A stretch of DNA of 64,000 bases from positions 1-64,000 of the IMG/VR virus record IMGVR_UViG_3300008952_000006. One strand, 5' to 3'. Each line of letters starts with the position of its first letter. The stretch's first letter is position 1. Both the position numbers and the translations under genes were made by a program. Shown here in pieces: positions 48,383 to 56,108 of the stretch. This DNA comes from a virus. Under the pieces are notes generated by a model. That model made no database searches. It was not told where the DNA came from and saw only the letters and a program-made list of their open reading frames with translations.

Positions 48383-49002
48383 TGCATGCATTACACCTAA
48401 TAGCTGTCGAAGCGGACAGTCATGAGGAAGCTGAAGAAGAGGTCGATACGGCCCTGCGCCACTATGGCGACGGAGATGTTTGGGACTACTACGTGATTGG
48501 GGGTGGTTGGAAGGGCATCTTTGGTGACGAAAATAAGTATAGTTTATGCTTTTCAGAAGACCCAGAGGCGTTCAGAAAAAGTATCGAGAGCACGCGGAAG
48601 TGGCAAGACAAAGACTTCAAGGAACTAGTGGATAAAATTACAGGGAGGCAAATCACAGAGACAGATGTAGGAGATACAATATTTGGGATGGCCATCACAG
48701 ACAAAAAGGGAGCCGCTGAGCGAATGTCAGAGTTCAACCGACAAACCCACGAGCTTTTCCTAGAGCTACAAACCTTTGATAGGCTACCAGATGAAAACAC
48801 GACTGATAGCTTCCAGTCGGGGTTTGGTATGGTTGGGTATTACCTTCTGCGGCTTGGGAGGATCCTGTGCGGTCGATATACGTTCGAGTCACACTTCTTT
48901 GACGCGATTGAAGGAGACCCGAGAACTCACGCTGTTTTAGAGCGATGCGAATCAGGAGATGGCGACCGCCAGTACTTGGTGGCTGTCGATCTCCACAACT
49001 AA
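48382..49002 (+). CDS. Hypothetical protein
   Basis: A 206-aa protein starting MHALHLIAVEADSHEEAEEE; GAGGAGG precedes the ATG, which overlaps the preceding stop. The N-terminal domain has a Gly/Trp patch (DYYVIGGGWKGIFGDENK) seen in other phage hypotheticals; the C-terminal part has strands with HFFDAIEGD. The end is acidic. Not recognised by name. Confidence 0.6.
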   Translation: MHALHLIAVEADSHEEAEEEVDTALRHYGDGDVWDYYVIGGGWKGIFGDENKYSLCFSEDPEAFRKSIESTRKWQDKDFKELVDKITGRQITETDVGDTIFGMAITDKKGAAERMSEFNRQTHELFLELQTFDRLPDENTTDSFQSGFGMVGYYLLRLGRILCGRYTFESHFFDAIEGDPRTHAVLERCESGDGDRQYLVAVDLHN

Positions 49003-49013
49003 AAGGAGACGAT

Positions 49014-49886
49014 ATGCCTAACTGGTGTACCAACAATCTAATTGTGTCTGGGGCTGCCGATGAGGTACGCCCTTTTGTAGAAAAAATAACCTCTGGGGAG
49101 GGGCTGCTATCGAGCGTTTACCCGTGCCCAGAGACTCTAAGAAAAGTTACTTCAGGTTCTGAGGACCTTATGTACGACATGTACCACGGAGAAATCCCAT
49201 CTCACATCTGGTCTTGGGGTGACGTAGCCTCCTCAGGAATAAGCCCTCTGGCCCCAGACGTACGAGAGCAGCTCATTAAACTCTTCGTGGAAACCCGTAA
49301 CTGGGAAGATCACAAGGAGAAGGCCGACCTATATAAATACAACCTAGAGACGTACGGCTTTAAGAGTTGGTACAACTGGTGTATTAATAGTTGGGGTACA
49401 AAGTGGGACGTCCACGAATATTCCGGTAGCGATATTTCTGACGACGCTTCCTATTGGGAGGTAACTTTTGACACTGCGTGGGGTCCACCCGGGGAGTGGT
49501 TAGAAAAAGTAGGTGAAGACCACCCAATGTTAAATTTCAGACTAGAATTCTCCGAGCCCGGTATGTGGTTTGCTGGATTTTTAGAGATCAGCGAAGGGAG
49601 CGTTGTGGATTCGGGCAGCGGAGAATGTGACGCGACGGATGGCCTCGGGGAGCTTCTCTTCGAGTGGTGCGAGGTCGATGTAAAATATGCTAGGGAGGCG
49701 CAAGAGGAACTAGCTCGCGAGGAACTGGCCGAGAAAGAAGCGGCGAGCGGTATGTCAGTGGCTTGTTTCTTCTGCGAGGCCCCGGTCCACAAAAGAAATG
49801 CCTTAGAGGCCAATAAATATAATGACAATGCAGGTGGGTACATATGCTACACCTGCTCACGATTGAAGCAGCACGAGGAGGTATAA
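49014..49886 (+). CDS. Api92/YubB-like protein with C-terminal zinc ribbon
   Basis: A 290-aa protein. MPNWCTNNLIVSG is the characteristic start of DUF1281/Api92-like ferredoxin-fold proteins of phages and plasmids; NWCINSWGTKWD-type aromatic segments (YNWCINSWGTKWDVHEYSGS) follow as in that family. The C-terminal ~40 residues add CFFCEAP and CYTCSRL, a zinc ribbon not typical of the core. Function of the family is unknown. AAGGAG before the ATG. Confidence 0.75.
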   Translation: MPNWCTNNLIVSGAADEVRPFVEKITSGEGLLSSVYPCPETLRKVTSGSEDLMYDMYHGEIPSHIWSWGDVASSGISPLAPDVREQLIKLFVETRNWEDHKEKADLYKYNLETYGFKSWYNWCINSWGTKWDVHEYSGSDISDDASYWEVTFDTAWGPPGEWLEKVGEDHPMLNFRLEFSEPGMWFAGFLEISEGSVVDSGSGECDATDGLGELLFEWCEVDVKYAREAQEELAREELAEKEAASGMSVACFFCEAPVHKRNALEANKYNDNAGGYICYTCSRLKQHEEV

Positions 49887-50158
49887 TGGGTAATAACGTT
49901 AAAGTATTACAGGATATACAGCAAGAAAAAGAAAATAAAAAATTTTACGAGTTCGCGGAAAGGCTGGAAAAAGCTGGGGTTTTCCCGAGAGAGTACGATT
50001 TAGAGTCGTTGAAAACCCTCTATACGGCTGCTGAGGCGGTGCATCGTCACTTATGCAGACTTGACAGGGGGTACTACACAAAAGCTAGGGAGGTTAAGCT
50101 GTTTGAACTGGCAAATGTATACTCTGACGGAAAGTCAGGGTTACGGAAGCTAGTGTAG
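49886..50158 (+). CDS. Small helical protein
   Basis: A 90-aa charged, helical protein starting MGNNVKVLQDIQQEKENK. GAGGAGG precedes the ATG, whose first base is the last base of the previous stop. Not recognised. Confidence 0.6.
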   Translation: MGNNVKVLQDIQQEKENKKFYEFAERLEKAGVFPREYDLESLKTLYTAAEAVHRHLCRLDRGYYTKAREVKLFELANVYSDGKSGLRKLV

Positions 50159-50183
50159 CTTAACTAACAGGAGGAGCTATAAA

Positions 50184-50432
50184 ATGAGTAAGTATCTGAA
50201 AATCTGTGGAGCCGCCCTTGCTGCCGCTATTGTTTTAGGTGGCGCGGCCATCAAAATGGGTTGGATGGAGCTTTCAACAATAACGGATGCTATCCCAATG
50301 ATTGGGACAGCAGCCGAAGCTGAACCCACAACTGAATCAGAAGAGGCCGAAGAGCCTGCAGAAGCAACCGCTGAAGCAGAAGAAGCGGCCCCTGAAGAGG
50401 AAGCAAAAGACGAGGGAGACGCCGAAGAATAG
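50184..50432 (+). CDS. Membrane-anchored acidic protein
   Basis: An 82-aa protein. One N-terminal hydrophobic helix (KICGAALAAAIVLGGAA) is followed by a tail made almost only of Glu, Ala, Thr and Pro (about residues 42-82). The tail is likely disordered and strongly negative. Role unknown; such tails can repel DNA or recruit basic partners. GGAGG before ATG. Confidence 0.6.
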   Translation: MSKYLKICGAALAAAIVLGGAAIKMGWMELSTITDAIPMIGTAAEAEPTTESEEAEEPAEATAEAEEAAPEEEAKDEGDAEE

Positions 50433-50458
50433 GCGCTCCTCCGGTAAGGAATTTTCCC

Positions 50459-50782
50459 GTGAAGCATGTCATACCAAAAGAAGTCTCTCTCGGCGGCCAC
50501 TCTATCAAAGTAATCCGCAAAGAAGGTCTTCTTGAACATGCAGAAGCCTACGGTATCTTTGATGGCATTGAGTTAACAATAACAATTGACAAAAGCCTCA
50601 ATGATACCATGGCTTGGGAAACCTTCTGGCATGAAATAGTTGAGGCCATTAATTTTTTCTCAGAGGCCGATTTGGAGCATCGAACGATTCAGATCTTCGG
50701 GCTCCTTCTACATCAGACGGTAAACTCCGTACTTTCGGAACAGCAAGCAAAAAAGACTAATAAAAAGGCAGTTCCAAAGTAA
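50459..50782 (+). CDS. Metallopeptidase-like phage protein
   Basis: A 107-aa protein (GTG start, AAGGA upstream). FWHEIVEAINFF has HExxE instead of HExxH, followed by a helix with LEHRTIQIFGLLLHQ. A short family with 'HE(I/L)xE' or 'HExxH' at this place and a later 'H..I..l...l' is common in phages and related to ImmA/IrrE-like peptidases. The third His makes zinc binding possible; peptidase activity is unproven. Confidence 0.55.
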   Translation: MKHVIPKEVSLGGHSIKVIRKEGLLEHAEAYGIFDGIELTITIDKSLNDTMAWETFWHEIVEAINFFSEADLEHRTIQIFGLLLHQTVNSVLSEQQAKKTNKKAVPK

Positions 50783-50803
50783 GAGCGTAACTCCGCCGAC
50801 TGC

Positions 50804-50831
50804 GCAAAATCACCACATACTTAGGTATAAT
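50804..50831 (+). promoter_or_regulatory. Candidate phage promoter GCAAAA-16-TATAAT
   Basis: GCAAAATCA, then AGGTATAATAG at 21 nt. The second box is a canonical -10. It lies 440 nt before the next gene and is the only recognisable promoter ahead of the ubiquitin-like cassette. Confidence 0.6.
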
Positions 50832-51273
50832 AGAATTGTATGGATCCCAAAAGATCGCGTCTATTCAGATGATCAAGTTCATAGTCACTCTGTACCTCTG
50901 CTCCCTTGGTTGCCATGGCATAACCGACGAGAGCCAGCGTCACACGATACTTCCTGGTTGAAGAACTGATAAGAGGCCCTTAGGGGCGACCTGTACATCC
51001 TGCGCGTAGCCAGACCCATTCGTGGGTAAGATACGATGACTGTCGGGAAAAGACCGCTTTCGAGTATTCAACGTCAATGTGATTCCCATGATAGCGTTTT
51101 ACGCTCGGTATTTGATTTTGTTGTTTGACTAGGCTGGTCCGCCGAAGCAGGACCTTGTAATTGTTGCTCGTGTGCCGAATTAATTCGTCCGTGCACAGGC
51201 AGCATGTCAATAGCAAAAGCCTTACAAATAGGTATCCTCCCAGTGTAGTAGCTGAGCGAAGAGCAGAGGATTC
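50832..51273 (+). ncRNA. 440-nt non-coding leader with stems
   Basis: No gene found. Hairpins include AGCG-TTTTA-CGCT near 51090, GGTCC-GCCGAAGCA-GGACC near 51137 and the palindrome CGAATTAATTCG near 51175. Folding looks weaker than in the other gaps. It may be an untranslated leader controlling the ubiquitin-like cassette or a separate RNA. Confidence 0.35.
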
Positions 51274-51645
51274 ATGAAAGAATTTGAAATGGTGCCAGGG
51301 CAAGAAGAGTATTGGGCTCTTGTTTCCCAGTCACTAAAGAACCGTAAAAAAGTTAAAACAACCAGCTATGGTGGCTGGACTATTACTAGTTATGTTGGTT
51401 CTCGACCAACAACTGAGACTGGCACAAATATTACTCATATAGAGTATAGCGCTAGTGCCAAAACGGGTGACTTCGAAAGATCGCAGGAGCCCAATCTGTC
51501 CGATGACCCACGAACGATTCGTGTAGACTTTGATGATACATCTGTTGTTACGCTTTCCGCAAAGACAATGGAAGAACTAACAAACAGACTGAAAGAGATT
51601 TTCAATGGTTTTCATTGGGAACAGGAGAAAGAAAGACATGTCTAA
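51274..51645 (+). CDS. Hypothetical protein heading the conjugation cassette
   Basis: A 123-aa protein with strand-rich centre (KTTSYGGWTITSYVGSRPTT) and a helical end (TMEELTNRLKEIFNGFHWE). Not recognised. It overlaps the modifier gene by 8 nt and so is probably in the same operon. It could be a PRTRC-type accessory or unrelated. Confidence 0.55.
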   Translation: MKEFEMVPGQEEYWALVSQSLKNRKKVKTTSYGGWTITSYVGSRPTTETGTNITHIEYSASAKTGDFERSQEPNLSDDPRTIRVDFDDTSVVTLSAKTMEELTNRLKEIFNGFHWEQEKERHV

Positions 51646-52204
51646 CTACTTTGAAGAACAATTAAACGAGGCTACCACCGCACGTGATAACTTTGTCGCA
51701 GCTATGGGCGCAGACTACAGCCGAAGCAACCTGGACCGGCTCCAGGCACTACAGTCACAGGTTGACGCCGCACAGGCGCAACTGCAATCTACAACCCCGT
51801 CCAATGGGTCTAACGGATCCAATGGGTCTAACGGGTCTAACGGTATCGCCGTTAACGTTCAGCCTGCAGATAGCAGCGACGAGAACGTCGAGATGTGTGT
51901 CGTAAGCTTCATCAGGCACGGCAAAACAGACCGCTGCCGTGAGGTGCGTGCAGACGCAACAATCGGTGATATTATCCACACCCTTAATCTTGAGGAGCGA
52001 GGGTCGTGGGATGTAAGCAAACTAACGTTCAAACGGCGCGTTGGCCCAGGGCAAACGGCTGATATCACTGATCCAGCAAACACCAAGTTGGGTCCTGGTA
52101 CACACGAAATCTGGGTTGGGGACAAAGTCTCTGGTGGGCGTCGGCCAAAGCATAGCTGGGGGTTTATCCTTGAGCACGTGCTTGTCAATCACTACGTTCA
52201 GTAG
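51638..52204 (+). CDS. Ubiquitin-like modifier precursor (putative)
   Basis: A 188-aa protein. Residues 1-50 form a helix; about 55-70 is a Ser-Asn-Gly repeat linker. Residues about 86-167 read as a beta-grasp domain: MCVVSFIRHGKTDRCREV (strands 1-2), ATIGDIIHTLNLEE (helix), KLTFKRRVGPG and GTHEIWVGDKVSGG. Gly166-Gly167 follow the last strand, then a 21-residue tail. Ubiquitin-like proteins need a C-terminal Gly-Gly for E1 activation, and JAB peptidases trim tails, so cleavage after G167 would yield a mature modifier (inference). AGGAG fixes the ATG. Followed by E2-, JAB- and E1-like genes. Confidence 0.6.
   Translation: MSNYFEEQLNEATTARDNFVAAMGADYSRSNLDRLQALQSQVDAAQAQLQSTTPSNGSNGSNGSNGSNGIAVNVQPADSSDENVEMCVVSFIRHGKTDRCREVRADATIGDIIHTLNLEERGSWDVSKLTFKRRVGPGQTADITDPANTKLGPGTHEIWVGDKVSGGRRPKHSWGFILEHVLVNHYVQ
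51801..51843 (+). repeat. 9-bp tandem repeat encoding Ser-Asn-Gly linker
   Basis: About five copies of a TCCAATGGG/TCTAACGGx unit encode the repeated Ser-Asn-Gly linker in the modifier precursor. Copy number may vary between relatives by slippage. Confidence 0.75.
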
Positions 52205-52226
52205 ACCAGACTTAAGACACGACCAT

Positions 52227-52265
52227 GGCGGGGGGCTCCTTACAGGGCCTCCCGCTATTTTTTTT
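52227..52265 (+). terminator. Terminator-like hairpin between modifier and E2 genes
   Basis: GCGGG-GGGC and the later GGCC-TCCCGC arms form a GC-rich stem followed by T8, then immediately the GGAGG of the next gene. Partial termination here would give more modifier than E2. Confidence 0.65.
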
Positions 52266-52275
52266 GGAGGAAGAA

Positions 52276-53406
52276 ATGGCTGCAACCACTAACTGCTTTG
52301 TTCTAGATATTACAAAAAGCGAAGACCACATTGTTGAACAACTGCGCAGTGCGGTTGAGGCTGACTCAAAGAACGACACTGCGAGGATCCTAGAGCTTAA
52401 TGCTCGCATAAAGAAACTGGAGCCAATCTCTAAAATGAATGGCGTCAAAGTCGAAAAGCGGAGTGAAATATATGAGCGCATGCGTGCCCGTATGTCCGCA
52501 AAACATATAGAATACGAAAGAGCCCGAAACCGGGTTCGAACAGCTAGGGACAAGCACTGGGCAAGAATCACTAAGCAAGCTGAATGCGATGCCAGCATAG
52601 ACAGCCTGAAAACGGAAATATCCCGCATAAAACGAAGACTCGAGCATGCGGCAACTCTGTATGAAGGAGACGCCTTCGAAAGGCGAGCGTTGATGTTGAA
52701 ATTCGTTGCAGACCGCGTGGACACTAGCGTGCCAATTACGGTGCAAACCGTCAATGAAAACGAGCTAACAGTCAAATGGAAGACCAGCGACATCTATATA
52801 AAAGATGGTTTCGGTGGAACTCTCCCATTTAACTTTGGAAGCTTCCAGGTTCACATAACGTACAAAACCAGTTCCGAGCGGGGTAATCGTGTAGATGTAT
52901 ACTGTTACGACGCAGCTGATAACGATAAGAGGGCGGACTACTCACACCCGCACCTAAATGAACATGGGCATGCATGTCTCGGAAATCTAGCACCAATGCT
53001 TCTTAAGTTCCTAGGAGAGAAGGATATCGTCGGTGTTATAGAAAAGGTTACGGAGTTCCTTCAACACTACAATAGAGATAACCCGTATATAAAATTAGAG
53101 AACTGGTGCGAGAATAGGTGGGATAACGCCATTTGTGAGTCTGGTCGGCACATCCTAGCGGATTGCACCTGCCCAAGATGTGCTGGTTGTCGCCAAATTT
53201 TTGAAACCCCAGATATTGAAATAAGCGCCTGCGGGCACTGTCCTAGTTGCTGCATGGTCAGCCATATACACGTACCCACAATGACGGGTGTAAACGGTAC
53301 ACACTGCATCAATAGAGCAGAATACCGGCACGTTGAGTGCAACGAAACAAGCCCAGCGGGCTGTACGTATAAGCCAATTGGCGAGCCAACAAATGAAGGA
53401 GCATAG
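52276..53406 (+). CDS. E2-like ubiquitin-conjugating protein with C-terminal RING-like Cys/His cluster
   Basis: A 376-aa protein. Residues about 1-135 are coiled coil. About 145-275 is an E2/RWD-like core: FQVHITYKT strands, then HPHLNEHGHACLGN with Cys234 in the place of the conjugating Cys (HPHxxxxGxxCLG is typical of prokaryotic E2 families), and a following long helix. Residues 297-345 hold C299, C302, C305, C319, H321, C322, C325/326, H330, H332 and later Cys, spaced like a RING or other treble-clef zinc domain. An E2 joined to its own E3-like domain would be unusual. AGGAAG before ATG; 1 nt gap to the JAB gene. Confidence 0.65.
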   Translation: MAATTNCFVLDITKSEDHIVEQLRSAVEADSKNDTARILELNARIKKLEPISKMNGVKVEKRSEIYERMRARMSAKHIEYERARNRVRTARDKHWARITKQAECDASIDSLKTEISRIKRRLEHAATLYEGDAFERRALMLKFVADRVDTSVPITVQTVNENELTVKWKTSDIYIKDGFGGTLPFNFGSFQVHITYKTSSERGNRVDVYCYDAADNDKRADYSHPHLNEHGHACLGNLAPMLLKFLGEKDIVGVIEKVTEFLQHYNRDNPYIKLENWCENRWDNAICESGRHILADCTCPRCAGCRQIFETPDIEISACGHCPSCCMVSHIHVPTMTGVNGTHCINRAEYRHVECNETSPAGCTYKPIGEPTNEGA

Positions 53407-53407
53407 A

Positions 53408-54442
53408 ATGTCGAAAGTTCTAGAAAACCCAACAGTTCGTTTTACATACAAAGCGTATCAACAGATGCGCGACTTAACAAGAGACTGCCCCACTGAAGTC
53501 AGCGCGATGGGAATCATCGCAACGGACCAGCAACGAGAAGACTTGGGTATAGATGAAAGATTCTATATCCTAAGCTTTGTGGTCCCAGACCAAAGTTGTA
53601 CAGGAGTCTCGACCGTAATGAATACAGACTCTCTGAGTGAGATAGCCTTTGACCTTAGAGACAAGGGCATCCTGTCGGAGCAAGTCTGTGTCTGGTGGCA
53701 CAGCCACGTAAATATGGGAACAGGACACAGCGGCACAGACGAAAAACAGATTGAAGACTTCGACTTTGATGAGGTGTGTATATCACTCATCACCAATAAA
53801 GACGGTGATTTAAACTGTAGGGTCGATCTGTATAAGCCGATCAGATACTCCTTTGAGGAATGCGACTGGTGTGTTGATCCTGTAGATGTCTTAGAGAAGG
53901 ACTGGGCGAAAAAGCAGATCGAAGAGCATGTCTCGGTCCCAGCGCCTACCCGCTTAAATGTTGTTAAGGCACCAGTGGTAAAGAAAACCTACACCCCCTA
54001 CCAGTATGGCGGCTGGAACATGGGCGGTAACTATAGCTGGAACGGTGACTGGGAAGAGGAAGCCGAGGCTGAGAAGGATAAGTCGAAGGCGTCTTCCTAT
54101 GATGAGTACTGCAACTACGATAAAGACGTACCTGAAGTAAACTTCCCCGAGGAGCTTAAGCTGCTGGAGGAGCTACATGAAGAACACGTGGTAACCACAC
54201 AGGAGGCCATGGAGTACTACGCAAAATGGTACGCCAACGAGATAGGTACAGAGGAGCTGGAGGATGAGCTGCAAACTCTTTTCTATGAGAAAGAAATGGG
54301 CGGCGGCCAATCAGAGAAGGACGCAGATGAAGATGACGAGGACGCAGCTGGAAGAAAAATTCTAGAGTCCTTTGTCGTGCATGACATCAACGATGAAGTG
54401 GAAACGCCAAAAGTCTGTTCTGTTGTAGGAGGTTCAGAATGA
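53408..54442 (+). CDS. JAB/JAMM metallo-isopeptidase with acidic tail
   Basis: A 344-aa protein. Residues 1-150 are a JAB domain with the complete JAMM signature: Glu30 (TEVSAMG), H98-S-H100, seven residues, S108-x-x-D111. Zinc JAMM enzymes cut after the Gly-Gly of ubiquitin-like proteins, either to mature them or to remove them from targets. The C-terminal ~190 residues are not JAB: an aromatic/Gly patch (YQYGGWNMGGNYSWNGDW) and long acidic stretches, perhaps for partner binding. Its stop overlaps the E1 start (ATGA). Confidence 0.85.
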   Translation: MSKVLENPTVRFTYKAYQQMRDLTRDCPTEVSAMGIIATDQQREDLGIDERFYILSFVVPDQSCTGVSTVMNTDSLSEIAFDLRDKGILSEQVCVWWHSHVNMGTGHSGTDEKQIEDFDFDEVCISLITNKDGDLNCRVDLYKPIRYSFEECDWCVDPVDVLEKDWAKKQIEEHVSVPAPTRLNVVKAPVVKKTYTPYQYGGWNMGGNYSWNGDWEEEAEAEKDKSKASSYDEYCNYDKDVPEVNFPEELKLLEELHEEHVVTTQEAMEYYAKWYANEIGTEELEDELQTLFYEKEMGGGQSEKDADEDDEDAAGRKILESFVVHDINDEVETPKVCSVVGGSE

Positions 54443-55101
54443 TAGATACAACCCGACAGTCGGGGATTATCCCAGACAATAAGGTTCAAGAAATATCTGT
54501 CGCCATTGTCGGTGCGGGGTCCATTGGATCCCATACCGCCGAGGTGCTTTGTAAGATGGGTATTCGTAAATTACGCATCTTCGACTTCGACGACGTCGAA
54601 GGACACAACGTGGCCAACCAAGGCTATTACGTACCCGAAATTGGGTATAAGAAGTGTGAGGCTCTACGACTCCGACTTGGTTCGGGAACAGGGGTAGAAA
54701 TCATAGCCGAGAACCGGAGGTATGACGCCGGGGAAAAATTTCAAGAAGAATACGTTATCTCGGCAGTAGATAACATGTCTTCTCGAGCGGACATCTGGTC
54801 CGGTTTCCTAGCAAGCTCTGGTTGTCGCTACTTTCTAGACGCTCGTATGGGGGCAAGAAATGGTTCTGTGTTCTTCGTTGATAAGCGAAGCGTAGAATCA
54901 ATCTCCCGCTACGACCGGTCCTTGTTTCCTGACGAAGAAGCAGTTCAGTTACCGTGTACAGAGAAGAGCACCATCTTCTGTGCATATGGCCTCTCAGGTC
55001 TTATTGGTGCGCTCGTTGCCGAAAGTATTATCGGTGATAATGAGTTAAATTTCTCTGTGGATGTAGATTTCTCCAACATCCACATGTTTCGTAATACGTA
55101 A
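54439..55101 (+). CDS. ThiF/E1-like activating enzyme
   Basis: A 220-aa protein of minimal E1 type. GAGSIG (residues 25-30) is the nucleotide loop; IFDFDDVEGHNVANQ has the Asp residues and Asn-Gln that bind ATP-Mg; RMGARNG holds an Arg of the adenylation site; Cys173 (LPCTEKS) is the best candidate for the thioester Cys. Such enzymes adenylate the Gly-Gly end of beta-grasp proteins. The lack of extra domains matches ThiF proteins of prokaryotic conjugation operons, including PRTRC. Confidence 0.85.
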   Translation: MIDTTRQSGIIPDNKVQEISVAIVGAGSIGSHTAEVLCKMGIRKLRIFDFDDVEGHNVANQGYYVPEIGYKKCEALRLRLGSGTGVEIIAENRRYDAGEKFQEEYVISAVDNMSSRADIWSGFLASSGCRYFLDARMGARNGSVFFVDKRSVESISRYDRSLFPDEEAVQLPCTEKSTIFCAYGLSGLIGALVAESIIGDNELNFSVDVDFSNIHMFRNT

Positions 55102-55137
55102 ATCCTAGCTAGCTTATACACTTATAGGGAGAATCTT

Positions 55138-55896
55138 ATGGCTACCAATAACCGCGATAAAAATCGTTTCAGCTTCGGGCAAATGGGAGATCAAATGGTC
55201 TCACTGATTGACGAAGAGACGGCACCTGCCGTCATCCGTATTGAATATAATAACGTCATCTGTGAGATGGCGAAAGTCACAAGTGGTGGTCGCACGTACT
55301 ATACGGGCGTCCCAAAGACAAAGGATGGGCACAAGTGTAAATTTGGTTTTACGCTTGATTGTTCTGGGTACTTCGAAGGAAGTGCCGCAATGAACTACAT
55401 CGCAATGGGCGGGTGGCGTCGGGGGACTAAAAAGCCCACCCACGCAGAGAAGGCTAAGCGACGAACAGAGTTCGTGATGCAATTCCTCTCAAACTGCATC
55501 CACCACCGCAGCCCAGACGTCTCCTCTGAGCACGGCTTAGAGGGTCTTAAGAAGCTTGTGTCAAGCAGAACAGGGATGGAAGTGGTCACGGGGGAAATGA
55601 CCCCCGAAGACCTACGAGGATTGGCTTTGATGGCCGTCCCCTTCTATCTCGTAGAAATCTGTAAAGGGCGGGGGTTGAAGATGGTGCTGGACATACCCAA
55701 GTATGTCTCCCGTCTAGTTCAACCGCAGTACGCCAAATGTGAGCTTGGTGAGTGGGACCACGAGAGTGGTCAGGTAGCCATTACCAGTGCGCTCTCCGCA
55801 GCGCAGGCGCAGCTTATGCAGGAAGCAGGGTACCGGTTCCGAAAGGTTCAATACTCTGTTAAAGCGGCAGCTGAGCCTAAAAAGCAAGAAGAGTAG
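55138..55896 (+). CDS. Hypothetical protein of the cassette
   Basis: A 252-aa protein directly after the E1. N-terminal strands with IRIEYNNVICEMAKVTSGGR, a basic middle (RRGTKKPTHAEKAKRR) and a helical C-terminus with LSAAQAQLMQEAG. Lys-rich end. Not recognised; a scaffold, target or further cassette subunit are equally possible. Followed by the first pair of inverted repeats. Confidence 0.6.
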   Translation: MATNNRDKNRFSFGQMGDQMVSLIDEETAPAVIRIEYNNVICEMAKVTSGGRTYYTGVPKTKDGHKCKFGFTLDCSGYFEGSAAMNYIAMGGWRRGTKKPTHAEKAKRRTEFVMQFLSNCIHHRSPDVSSEHGLEGLKKLVSSRTGMEVVTGEMTPEDLRGLALMAVPFYLVEICKGRGLKMVLDIPKYVSRLVQPQYAKCELGEWDHESGQVAITSALSAAQAQLMQEAGYRFRKVQYSVKAAAEPKKQEE

Positions 55897-55961
55897 ATAT
55901 GGGTGGGGCGCGGCGTTATGCCGTGCCCCTATCCCATCTAATTTTTATTTATGAAGAGGGG

Positions 55962-56003
55962 TGACAACAAAGAGGTTGTCAAATGACAACATTGTTATTG
56001 TCG
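55962..56003. promoter_or_regulatory. Inverted-repeat pair 1 (TGACAAC-N6-GTTGTCA)
   Basis: Two 20-bp sites: 55962-55981 with perfect 7-bp arms, and 55984-56003 with a diverged right arm (ATTGTCG). Their starts are 22 bp apart, about two helical turns, as for operators or centromere sites bound side by side. Confidence 0.7.
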
Positions 56004-56108
56004 GGCAAAACGCTGTACCAACGGCTACTTACATAGAATATGTGGTATAAGGCAACTGACAACAACGTATCTGTCAGGCATAGACACTTTTCACCCAAAG
56101 GAGGGCCT

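Noticed and set aside
51638-52204. Multi-ubiquitin repeat protein
   Set aside because: Only one beta-grasp-like unit is present; the repeat is the Ser-Asn-Gly linker.
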